Below are positions 55,601 through 64,000 of a stretch of 64,000 bases of DNA, piece after piece. Each line of letters opens with the position of its first letter. Within the stretch, counting starts at the first letter, position 1. Source of the DNA: Spiroplasma endosymbiont of Clivina fossor (GTDB lineage Bacteria > Bacillota_I > Bacilli_A > Mycoplasmatales > Nriv7); contig NZ_OZ035006.1 of the NCBI RefSeq assembly GCF_964031115.1, forward strand, positions 1,054,001 through 1,118,000. Reading direction: 5' to 3'. The notes under the pieces are model-generated. The model was not told where the DNA came from. It saw nothing but the letters and a program-made list of their open reading frames with translations, and searched no databases. Position numbers and translations under genes: made by a program.

Positions 55601-56096
55601 CATTCCAAAATTAGGAATTAAGAATACTGCTAATTTTAATAACATGCTTATTATTCGTTTAGCAAAAGAGGGTATTAGCAATCTTTTAAATATCATTAGT
55701 AGTGTTCTAGATACAATTCGTTATGTAACCTTAGTAGTAGTAATTATTGTTTTAATTTTATTAGTTTCAATGATTATTGATGACAATATTTTTATTATTG
55801 CAACAATGAAAATTCTTGGTTATCATATTAAACAAATTGTTAGTTTAGTTATTGGTTGATATTTAATTGCTGTTATTCTTTTCTTTGCTGATGGTGTTGG
55901 ACTTTCATTTTTAACTTGATATATTGTAGGTGCTAATATATTTAAACTCGCAGGAATTATGTATCCAACTCATATTTCATTAATTTCTTTATTATTAACA
56001 ATTGGCATTGTTTTATTTATTCTTCTCATAACATACTTTATTTCAATTTTTATTATTCAAAGAAAGGATGTTCTCATCTTACAAAAAACATCATAG
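52653..56096 (+). CDS. FtsX-like ABC transporter permease, large
   Basis: 1147 aa, ATG after aaggagttaaggag. An N-terminal helix (YIGLLILLVLAISIFSAMF, residues 19-37) is followed by a large extracellular domain and an FtsX-type helix block from about residue 345 (SIVFIALTFISMSALVLIVS ... RTQIGILKSFGYKG), a second soluble domain, and a last helix block ending LQKTS. The motif KILGYHIKQI near the end repeats the KSFGYKG pattern. Such two-FtsX-domain permeases work with an ABC ATPase for lipid or peptide export; no ATPase gene is adjacent. All internal TGA codons are Trp and the frame is intact. Confidence 0.8.
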
Positions 56097-56404
56097 AAAA
56101 AACTAGTTTAAACAAAAAAAGATTAGCAATTTTTATAAAAAGAAAAAAAATAACCTTGCTATTTTAATTTTAATATTTCATAATACTTTTATGAGAATTG
56201 GAAATCATCAGTTTTTTAAAATTTTTAAAAAGCTATAGCAGTTCAGGAATGTACTTTGCAATAAAAAAGGAAGTAAAATGACTTAAATTTTAATTAAAAT
56301 TTAAGTCATTTTTTATCTCTAAAATTGTAAGATCACACACAGTTATTAGACTATGCTTCTCTTAATTGATTTCATAATACCATATTTTGTATTATTAAAA
56401 TTAA
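56097..56404. other. Intergenic region after permease, with terminator
   Basis: No gene seen. It holds a very strong hairpin (56275-56314) described separately; the rest is AT-rich without clear signal. Confidence 0.4.
56275..56314 (+). terminator. Strong terminator hairpin
   Basis: aaaatgacttaaatttta / taaaatttaagtcatttt, essentially perfect, with T run. Located 180 nt after the permease stop. Confidence 0.8.
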
Positions 56405-56526
56405 AAATTTTTTACAACAAAAATCATACATAAGAAATATATACTTAATTTGAATATTGAAATAATTTATAGTAAATGATTATTTTTTCTTTTTTTAAAA
56501 AATACCTAAGAAAACTAAACGCGACC
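56405..56526 (+). repeat. Repeat family 2, complete copy
   Basis: From ttacaacaaaaatcatac to ctaaacgcgacc; nearly identical to 60826-60943 and to the split copy at 9832/11725. It ends 36 bp before the -10 box of the HAD gene. Confidence 0.75.
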
Positions 56527-56611
56527 CCATTTTGTTAAAATCTAAAAATTGTAATATATGTTATAATTATTTGTGAAAAATATAAAATTAGAAAAGATAA
56601 ATGGTGTTATA

Positions 56612-57430
56612 ATGAAAATTAAGTTAGTTGCTTTAGATTTAGATAAAACATTATTGAAAAATCATTTTGAGTTACATCCAGAAAATATTATTGCTGTGAA
56701 GCAAGCACAAGAACTTGGTGTTAAAGTAATTATTGCTACAGGCCGTTCACCGCAATCTAGTTATAAATTTGCTCGCGAATTAGGTTTATATGAAACTAGT
56801 GAGCATATGGTATGTTTTAATGGTGCCTATGTTATTAATTTAAGAACTGGTGAGTTATTAGTTGATAAAGAAATAGCATCAGGTACTATTAAGCAAATTA
56901 TTAATTTAGCTAAAAATTATAAAGTTGCTTTTTGAGGTTATAGTGTTGATGGTAATATTGGTTATATTTTAAAGAAAACTTTTAAAATTTGATTAATTCA
57001 AAAGTTAAATCATCGCAAAATTGTTAAAGTTAATGAAAATTCTGATGTTAGAATGTATAAAATTTTATTATTAGGTAAGAGTAAAAGAATTAATAATTTA
57101 GCGCTAGAATTAGAAAAGTTACAAATTGCTGAAATTGCAGTTTCTGATAAGGGAAAATCTAGGATGATTGAGGTTAATGAATTAAATATTAATAAAGCAA
57201 GTGGAGTTAAACATTTAGCTAAGATGTGAAATATTAATCGTGAAGAAGTTATGGCGATTGGTAATGGAATGAATGACTATAAAATGGTTGAATGAGCTGG
57301 TTATGGAATTGCAATGAAAGATAGTGAAAAACCATTATTAGCAATTGCTAATGATATTACTGATACTCATAATAATGATGGCGTTAGTAAAGCAATTCAT
57401 AAATATATATTAGACTTCTTGCAAAATTAA
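56612..57430 (+). CDS. Cof-type HAD-IIB phosphatase, C-terminus altered by IS
   Basis: 272 aa from ATG 56612 (a GTG at 56573 is in frame upstream but has weaker context). HAD motif I VALDLDKTLL, motif II IIATGRSPQ, Lys in SDKGKSRM and motif IV GNGMNDYKMVEWAG are all present, so the enzyme is probably an active sugar- or nucleotide-phosphate phosphatase. Its last codons (LDFLQN) come from the IS5-type A end; without the IS the text would read ILDVN then stop. Confidence 0.85.
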
Positions 57431-58479
57431 TATGATAATTATAATTTTTAAATTTAAAATAAATATAAAAGTGTTATTAAAATAATTTTTAGATTATTTT
57501 TACAAATATTTTGTCATTAAAACATAATAAAAATTATTATTTACAATAAAAAAAGACTGAAATTTTAAATTATCAAATATATTTAAACTAATAGTTGTAA
57601 ATTATAAATTGAAGCTATTAAATTAAATCTTAAAGCAAATCTTTTTCTACGATTTCGATATTTTTCACTAATAATTTTAAATTTTTTAAGTATAGCAAAA
57701 ACATTTTCAATAACAATTCTCATTTTTGAAATTCGCTCATTATTTTGCTTTTCTTCTTTATTTAAAGGGTTTTTCTTTGATTTTCTTTTAGGAATTAAAA
57801 CATTATGATTAATTTTTTGTATGCCTTGATAACCTAAATCCACTAAAACAGTTGTTTCTGGTAAAAATTTAATTTTTGAATCTTTTAAAATTTTAAAGTC
57901 ATGGTTTTTACCATAAGAAAAATCAGAACTAATAATTTTTTTACTATCTTTTTCAATTATAACTTGTGTTTTTATTGTGTGTTTTTTCTTTTTTCCTGAG
58001 TAGTGCTGTTTTTGTCTTTTTTTGGGCGTTGGATTTGGCTTTCAGTTACATCAATTATAACAGTCTTATCTTTGAAATAATCTTTTAATAGTGATTTTTG
58101 ACCAGTAAGTTGTTGAAAATTAGGGTGTTTTATTAAAGTGTCTTCAATTCATTTGATATTTCTATAACAACTACTTTCACTAATATCATAACTTTTTGCA
58201 ATATGAAAATAAGTTCTATATTCTCTTCAATATTCTAAAGTCATTAAAATACGATTTTCTAATGATAATTTATTGGTTCTTCCGCGACGAAATCTCTTTT
58301 TTAATTCTTCTATTTTTAAAATTTCTAGCATTTTATTAAAAGTAGTATGTTTAATACCAGTTAATCTTAAAAAATTTTTATCACTTATTTGATTATTTTT
58401 TTTAAATTTCATTTAAATTCCACCTTTTTATTAAAAACAACAATTCAATTATATTTTAAATTAATTTTGCAAGAAGTCT
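57412..58479 (-). mobile_element. IS5-type A, intact copy
   Basis: 1068 bp, duplication ATT (57409-57411, 58480-58482), inserted at the 3' end of the HAD gene. Confidence 0.95.
57583..58412 (-). CDS. IS5-type A transposase (-1 frameshift)
   Basis: Complete OrfA (ATG 58412) and OrfB (stop 57583) with the usual slip site. Confidence 0.85.
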
Positions 58480-58489
58480 ATTAGATGTT

Positions 58490-58522
58490 AACTAAGATGT
58501 TATAAAAACTCTTAGTTTTTTT
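58490..58522 (+). terminator. Terminator of the HAD gene, separated by the IS
   Basis: aactaaga/tcttagtt with T run, directly after the original stop codon of the HAD frame. Confidence 0.75.
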
Positions 58523-58612
58523 AATAAAATAGTTGTACACTTTTTTATTTTGCTAAACTTAATTTAAGTATTAAGAATATTGAAAAATAAACTATATTTT
58601 AAGGTGAGTAAA

Positions 58613-58933
58613 ATGCGTGGTTGTGGGTTGTTTTGCGAAAATTTTTTTAGCATTCCTGCTATGTTCAACAGGTATTATTACTAGTATTAATAGTTTGGGA
58701 TTAACTGCTTATTAGTGAAGAAATTGTGTTAAATCCAAATACGGTAATTATTGCATTTAAGGAGCGCTTTGACAAAAAAATTAAGCAATTAGATTTTTTA
58801 CTAGCAGAGAAACTTACTGTTCCCGTTTTATGAAGAAACAATTAAAGTAAGAGAATTAAAGTTAACTTGATTTGATAATTCTTTATTTGCTAAAGAAAAT
58901 ATTAATGCTATGTTAGATAAGCTTTTTGTGTAA
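58613..58933 (+). pseudogene. Degenerate secreted or membrane protein remnant
   Basis: ATG 58613 after aaggtgag. A hydrophobic signal-like stretch (KIFLAFLLCSTGIITSI) and a polar part (NPNTVIIAFKERFDKKIKQL ... LAEKLTVPVL ... LTWFDNSLFAKENI) lie in at least three different frames, ending near 58933. No family recognised. Confidence 0.45.
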
Positions 58934-58986
58934 GGTAACAACAGACATTTTAGACCAGTAAGAATGCTCCTCTTGACAATAATTTT

Positions 58987-59017
58987 TTTTAATTTTGTCG
59001 AAAACTCTTGATAAAAT
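58987..59017 (-). mobile_element. IS1595-type right-end remnant
   Basis: About 30 bp (ttttaattttgtcgaaaact) left of the IS256-type element; the rest of that end is gone. Confidence 0.6.
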
Positions 59018-59039
59018 TAGAAGAAAATTTGAAAAATTT

Positions 59040-60361
59040 GGGACTGTACAATTAACTGTGTCTCTAAGTAATTAACTTAAATTCACTCTGTCTTCAAATT
59101 TTATCATTAAATGTGAAATTGCACTACCCCAATTTTGAATTGGCATCGTTCATTTCTTAACCATATTTTGAAATGCTAAATAAAATATTTTAAAAACTGA
59201 TGCGTCATTAGGAAAAATCTTTTTATTCTTAATGACTTTTCTTAATTGACTATTAACAGATTCAATCGCATTAGTTGTGTAAATAATTCTTCTAAATTCC
59301 TGAGGATATTCAAGAAAAATTATTAAATTATTTCAGTTATTTTTTCATGATTTAGTAATTTGTGGATACTTTTTATTTCATTTTTCTGAAAAATGATCTA
59401 AAGCAATTAACGCTATTTCTTCATTAATTGCTGTATAAATTGATTTTAAATCATTAGCTACAAGTTTGCGATCTTTGTAAGGAACAAATTTTAAACTATT
59501 GCGAATTTGATGAACAATGCATAATTGATGCTGTGTTTTTGGGAAAACAGCTTCTATTGCATCAGACATCCCAGTTAAATTATCACTACAAGCAACAAGA
59601 ATATCTTGTAAGCCACGATTTTTCATTTCCGTAAGATTATTAAGTCAAAATTTGGCTCCCTCATTCTCGCTAATTCACATTCCTAAAATATCTTTTAAAC
59701 CATCTAAATTAATTCCTAAGGCAAGATAAACTGCTTTATTTATTATTCGTTTATCTTGCTTTACTTTAACAACAATACAATCAAAATAAACAATCGGATA
59801 AATCTTCTCTAAAGGTTTAGTTTGTCACATTTTAACTTCTTCAATAACATCATCAGTTATTTGACTAATTAAACTTTCTGAAATTTCTGCTCCGTGATAG
59901 AATTCTTGCAATTGTGCTTTGATATCAGAAATTGTCATTCCTCTTGCATATAAAGAAATTACTTTTTGATCAAAGTTATCTCAAATCTTCTTTGTCTTTT
60001 CGGAATAATTACTGGTTCAAAAGTACTATTTCGATCTCTTGGTACATCAATTGCGATTGAACCATTTTTAGTAATAATGGTTTTTTGTGTGTTGCCACTT
60101 CTTTTATTATGATTCTCATCAGTTTCAAGATAATCTTTAATTTCCGTATTTAACATTCGTTCAGTTAATTTTTTGGTAAATTCCTGAAAAATAGTATTGC
60201 CTTTAAATAAATCTTGTGGATTATCAATATTTTCTAAAAAATAATCAACAACTTTATCAATTGCGTCAGGTTCTTTTTTTATTTTTTTTGTCATTTTCTG
60301 TTCTCCTTCTTTTAAGTAGAATTCAGAATGAATTATCGAGACACAGAATTTTGGACAGGCT
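59040..60361 (-). mobile_element. IS256-type element (D), damaged copy
   Basis: Both ends present. The right flank is IS1595-type sequence and the left flank is unrelated, so no target duplication survives. Confidence 0.85.
59072..60294 (-). pseudogene. IS256-family transposase with 2-bp insertion
   Basis: An inserted tc near 59981 (gttatctcaaatc) shifts the frame after RQRRF; the first 106 residues and the catalytic half are in different frames. Confidence 0.8.
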
Positions 60362-60825
60362 CGTTTTTTTTAATGTAGTTTTAATAAAACGAGAAATTGT
60401 TTTACTAGATTGCCCCAGCAATGAAATTTGAATCAATAAATTTCATTGTTCATAATTTAAATGACTTCAATAAATAAAATGATTACGAAAAGCGTCAAAA
60501 CTTGCACGGCAATTTTTACATAAATATTTTTGTTTTCCTTCTGAATTATGTCCATTTTTAACGCAATGGTAAGATTCACATTTAGGGCATTTAATACCTT
60601 GCGCTCTAAATTTTTGATCAATTTCATTTAACCGTTTTTGTTTTTTTATTAATTCTGCTTGTTGTTTGACTTTTTCATAAAATTCTAAAAATTGATCATC
60701 TGTTAAAGTATTTACTAGTTCTTGAATTATTTTTTCCATAATTATTATCCACCTCTATCATATTAAAAATATACCTAAAATTAAGTATATTCAATAAATA
60801 TCAAGAGTTTTCGAAAAAATTAAAA
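60362..60825 (-). mobile_element. IS1595-type element, left part only
   Basis: Contains the zinc-ribbon N-terminal 90 codons (60467-60739, CPKC intact) and the left end, where one base of the inverted repeat is changed (tcgaaaaaatt). The catalytic part is absent. Confidence 0.8.
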
Positions 60826-60943
60826 TTTTTTACAACAAAAATCATACATAAGAAATATATACTTAATTTGAATATTGAAATAATTTATAGTAAATGATTA
60901 TTTTTTCTTTTTTAAAAAATACCTAAGAAAACTAAACGCGACC
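60826..60943 (+). repeat. Repeat family 2, complete copy
   Basis: Ends ctaaacgcgacc, 40 bp before the -10 box of the comN-like/secDF promoter. Confidence 0.75.
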
Positions 60944-60960
60944 GCTAGCGACAATTATTT

Positions 60961-60989
60961 TTTCACTTTTAAAAATTATACTGTATAAT
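60961..60989 (+). promoter_or_regulatory. Promoter of the comN-like/secDF operon
   Basis: tttcac (60961-60966) and tataat (60984-60989) with 17-bp spacing. Confidence 0.55.
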
Positions 60990-61033
60990 TATACATGATT
61001 TGACAATAAGGTTGGAAAAAGTAATGGAAAATA

Positions 61034-61309
61034 ATGGAAAAGTCTTATTTGTATAGTTATGTTCTTAAATTATTAGAATTAAAAACTATGGAATTGAAAT
61101 TAGAAATTTCTTCGTTGTCAATCCTTGATGTGGCAACTTATTATCTGGAAGTGATTTTGCATAAACGGCAAGTTACTAGTTTGCAACAAGCGACATATGA
61201 TATATTTAATATTAAACCAAATATTGTTATTGAATATATTAATAATAAATTAATTACTGATAAAACAATATCGTTAGATGATTTTAAAGAAATGTTTGAA
61301 AAGAAATAA
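61034..61309 (+). CDS. ComN-like post-transcriptional regulator family protein
   Basis: 91 aa from ATG 61034; the earlier ATG 61024 runs into a stop within 10 codons. Helical, with VLKLLELKTMELKLEISSLS, and an acidic-basic C-terminus LDDFKEMFEKK. Small ComN/YrzD-type proteins precede secDF in Firmicutes, and that context is the main support. Distance to secDF is 12 nt, so the two are probably co-transcribed. Confidence 0.5.
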   Translation: MEKSYLYSYVLKLLELKTMELKLEISSLSILDVATYYLEVILHKRQVTSLQQATYDIFNIKPNIVIEYINNKLITDKTISLDDFKEMFEKK

Positions 61310-61321
61310 TGAGGTATAGAT

Positions 61322-64000
61322 ATGGAAAATAATATTAAAGGAACGCAACGAAACCTTTGAATTCAATTCGGTTTATTTATTATTTTAATTTTAAGTACTA
61401 TTGCTGGTTTAATTACGGGTAGTTTTTTTGTTGATAATAATTTTCGTTCAGGAATGTTAGTTGGTGGGGCATATCAAACAATTGTTAGTTATGAAAATGC
61501 GAAAAATCGTCATGAGGCTGTTAATACTTTGCAAGATAAAATTGATCCTTTAAGAAAAAAACTAATGGATATTAGTCGTTTTACTAGTAATATTGAGGGA
61601 AGTCGTTTAAATGTTATCGTTCCGCAAGCTAATTATGGTAATATTGCTGATTTTTTACGCGATGTTGAACGTAGCGGATCAATTTTCTTTTTAGATGATA
61701 AAGGTGATGATTTACTTGTTGGTACAGGGACAGGTGAAACTTATAAGCCAGCAAAGAAGGATGGTAAAAGAATTGTTTTAAAAGATTTTATTGATAGTAG
61801 TTCAATCAAACATTCTTTAATTTCGGGAATAAATAAACCATCAATTGAATTCAAAATTAAAAATTTAGAGTTATATAATGCGATTTTAAAATATCAAGAT
61901 AAAAAGTCAGTTTATGTTTGACAAGATTTAGGGCAAATGCTAGATGAGATGCGTAGCAATTATAACGATTTGATAAAACTTAGAAAATTTATTAATGCTA
62001 AAGCGGTAGCTTTACAAGGTGGTGAAGCGCAAGAATTAAGAAATGCTCTGCGAAATCTTTTAACGGCTAGTGTTCGTAATCCTGAAAATGGTGATGTTAA
62101 AGAAGTAAATTTAGCTGATCAAGGTGTTAATACGGATTCTGATATTTATAACTATTTTCAAAATGGTGATGTTACTTTTAATGAGGTTCTTAGTTATAAT
62201 AAGAATTCGCCAAATAGTGATTTAACAATTGATATTAATAATGAAGATGATACTTATGATAAGCAAAACTATTTAAATCCGTTTCGTCCTTTTTTAGTAG
62301 AACTTGTTAATAGTGAATTTAAAGATGTTATGAATAACAAATATAAAAATAAGTATTTAATTACATCTTCATCATTACAGCTTAAACCTAATAATAGTGA
62401 TAAAGTAAGTGATATTGCTTTTATTGAAATTAGTGGTGAAGAGGCAGCCGCTGGTTTAGCTAAGATTTTTAGTGCTGGCATTAAAGGAATTGCCTACCAA
62501 GTTGAGTCATATTCAGTATCCGATACCGTAATTAGTAATGTTACAAAGGTGATGATGATTATTACTGTTAGTGTTATTTTGTTAATAACATTAGTTATTT
62601 TGGCAGTATTTTATCGTGTTTTGGGTCTTATTTTGGGTCTTATTTTAGCAACAACAATGGTCGTTGCAATGGTTGTGTTTAATGTTTTATTAGGGATTTA
62701 TGGCTGAGAAGTGTTTATTGCCATGCTGATAGGTATGATGGTTACTTTAAGTAGTAGTATTATTTTATTAGAACGAATGAAAACTGAGTTTAATGGGGGT
62801 AAATCTTTAATTCAATCTTTTTTAGATGCTAATCGAAAATCAATATCAACAGTTTTTGATACGACTGTTTTGCCGTTGATAATTAGTTTCTTTATTTATT
62901 GATTTGGAACCGGTATTATTAAATCGTTTGCGATTATGCTAATTATTAGTATTTTAGGAGCTTTTATTTTTGGTATTGTTTTAATCCGAGGAATTTATTA
63001 TTCGCTATTATCGTTAAACTGGATTAATAGCCGTCAAAATTTAGTAATGATTAATTCTATAATTATAAAACAAAAAATTCATCATGTTATTAAAAAGCTT
63101 GGTTTTAATCGGATAACGCAATTTTCTAAGAAATTTAGTTATCAAAAAAGTTTTAAATGATTAGTTTTACTTTCTACGATTATTATTTCGTGTGGTGTTA
63201 TTGTTGTTACAACTGCGGGACCGGGTACTAGTTTAGAATTTACGCGGGGAACAATTTTTCAAGTGCAAACTTCTGGACATAGTATTACTACGAGTGCTGA
63301 TGAGACGTTTCTAAAAGCGATTGCAGAAACTAAAAATGAAATTATTAGTAAATTTAAAACCGATTATTCAGCAGATAGTTATTCTCTAGCAGTATTTAAG
63401 CGTAGCGAAGATGGTGGATATAATATTTTTATTAAAACTTCCTTAATTGATAATAAATATGTTAACTCTTTACAAACTTGGTTATCAGAAAATAATTTCC
63501 AATCTGAAATTAGAATTAATGATGTTAGTTATGGTTCTTTATGAAATGAAACTAGTGGTAGCGTTGTCATTAATGGGGTTATTGTGTTAGCAGTTATTAT
63601 GGTGATTATTCTAATTTATTTAATTATTCGTTTTGATTGAAGTTTTATTCTACCATTAATATTGACAATTATTCATGATGTTTTATTAACTTGTTCTTTG
63701 ATAATTATTTGTCGTTTTGAAGTAACGATTGAAGTTGTTACAGCTATTTTAGCAGTAGTTATCTTTGCTATTTTTCATAAAATAATTATCTTTGACCGTG
63801 TTCGGGAAAATAAAATTGGTTTGGATAGTACGAAAATGAATAAGAGTAATTTATCGGATTTGGTAGATACGGGATTTACAATGACTTTAAAAAGTAGTTT
63901 AATTGTTTTATCGTTAGTCTTGTTATTGTCAATGGCGTTATTTGTTATTGGTCAAAATATTGGAGCAGCATTTGGTCTTTTATTAGGTAGTGTTATTGGT
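61322..64000 (+). CDS. secDF: Protein translocase SecDF fusion, partial (right edge)
   Basis: 893 codons before the window ends. An N-terminal helix (LWIQFGLFIIILILSTIAGLI) is followed by the large periplasmic-type P1 domain and the SecD helix block (MMIITVSVILLITLVILAVFYR ... GMMVTLSSSIILLERMK). Then comes the SecF half with WLVLLSTIIISCGVIVV and GTSLEFTRGTIFQV, and its membrane block with IIIFDRVRENKIG. SecDF uses the membrane potential to help protein export through SecYEG. The SecD TM4 motif is degenerate compared with classical bacteria. Confidence 0.85.

Noticed and set aside
51809-64000. Chromosomal replication origin near the housekeeping genes
   Set aside because: No dnaA or dnaN gene and no cluster of DnaA-box-like 9-mers was seen.

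Overview
The window is AT-rich DNA read with genetic code 4 (UGA = Trp), and it carries the matching tRNA-Trp(UCA) at 42102-42177. Together with integrated plectrovirus (SpV1-like filamentous phage) genes, a plasmid-type ParA remnant and a large insertion-sequence load, this points to a Spiroplasma of the citri/poulsonii/phoeniceum type. Many genes look broken only if TGA is read as stop; the coordinates below read through TGA.

Layout. 1-3.9 kb: the tail of a plectrovirus ORF1-type protein, a lipoprotein, a terminator, and a convergent 705-aa secreted protein with eight PQQ-like propeller repeats and a putative aerolysin/ETX-MTX2-like C-terminus. 4.1-5.5 kb: an ISLre2-type transposase. 5.5-9.4 kb: a tandem 162-bp repeat, a hemW-like pseudogene split by an IS256-type element, and two membrane proteins. 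9.5-11.9 kb: nested IS and viral debris. 11.9-15 kb: a full-length phospholipase-D/helicase/DUF3427-type protein. 15-19.6 kb: an IS1595-type element with two other IS inside it, then an IS3-type element. 19.6-24.5 kb: a partial plectrovirus provirus (non-coding region, small membrane proteins, coat protein, Zot-like ATPase). 24.5-33 kb: IS-dominated, with tRNA-Cys, a truncated secreted protein and a 512-bp virus-derived element. 33-37.3 kb: a second copy of the viral ORF1 / lipoprotein / toxin arrangement. 37.3-42.9 kb: degV (frameshifted), a PTS EIICB gene, a broken RpiR-type regulator and tRNA-Trp between two inverted IS5-type copies, the whole lying inside the second toxin copy. 43-51.6 kb: more IS, a large surface protein fused in frame to an IS5 transposase fragment, and a parA remnant. 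51.8-64 kb: mostly chromosomal genes: greA, a broken small ORF, a large FtsX-like permease, a HAD phosphatase whose end was rewritten by an IS, a ComN-like gene and secDF (cut by the window edge).

Mobile families. (A) IS5-type, 1068 bp, ends agacttcttgc, 3-bp ANT target duplications, transposase split by a -1 shift at a run of A. (B) IS1595-type, about 1146 bp, ends ttttaattttgtcg, 8-bp duplications. (C) a second IS5-type, 906 bp. (D) IS256-type, 1321 bp, 8-bp duplications. (E) IS3-type. There are also an ISLre2-type element and two small repeat families that share the terminus ctaaacgcgacc.

The clearest biological theme is a cassette, present twice next to plectrovirus ORF1: a small lipoprotein with a recurring domain facing a secreted propeller-plus-putative-pore-forming protein. 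It looks like virus-associated cargo. Domain assignments rest on reading motifs by eye; no database search was run.
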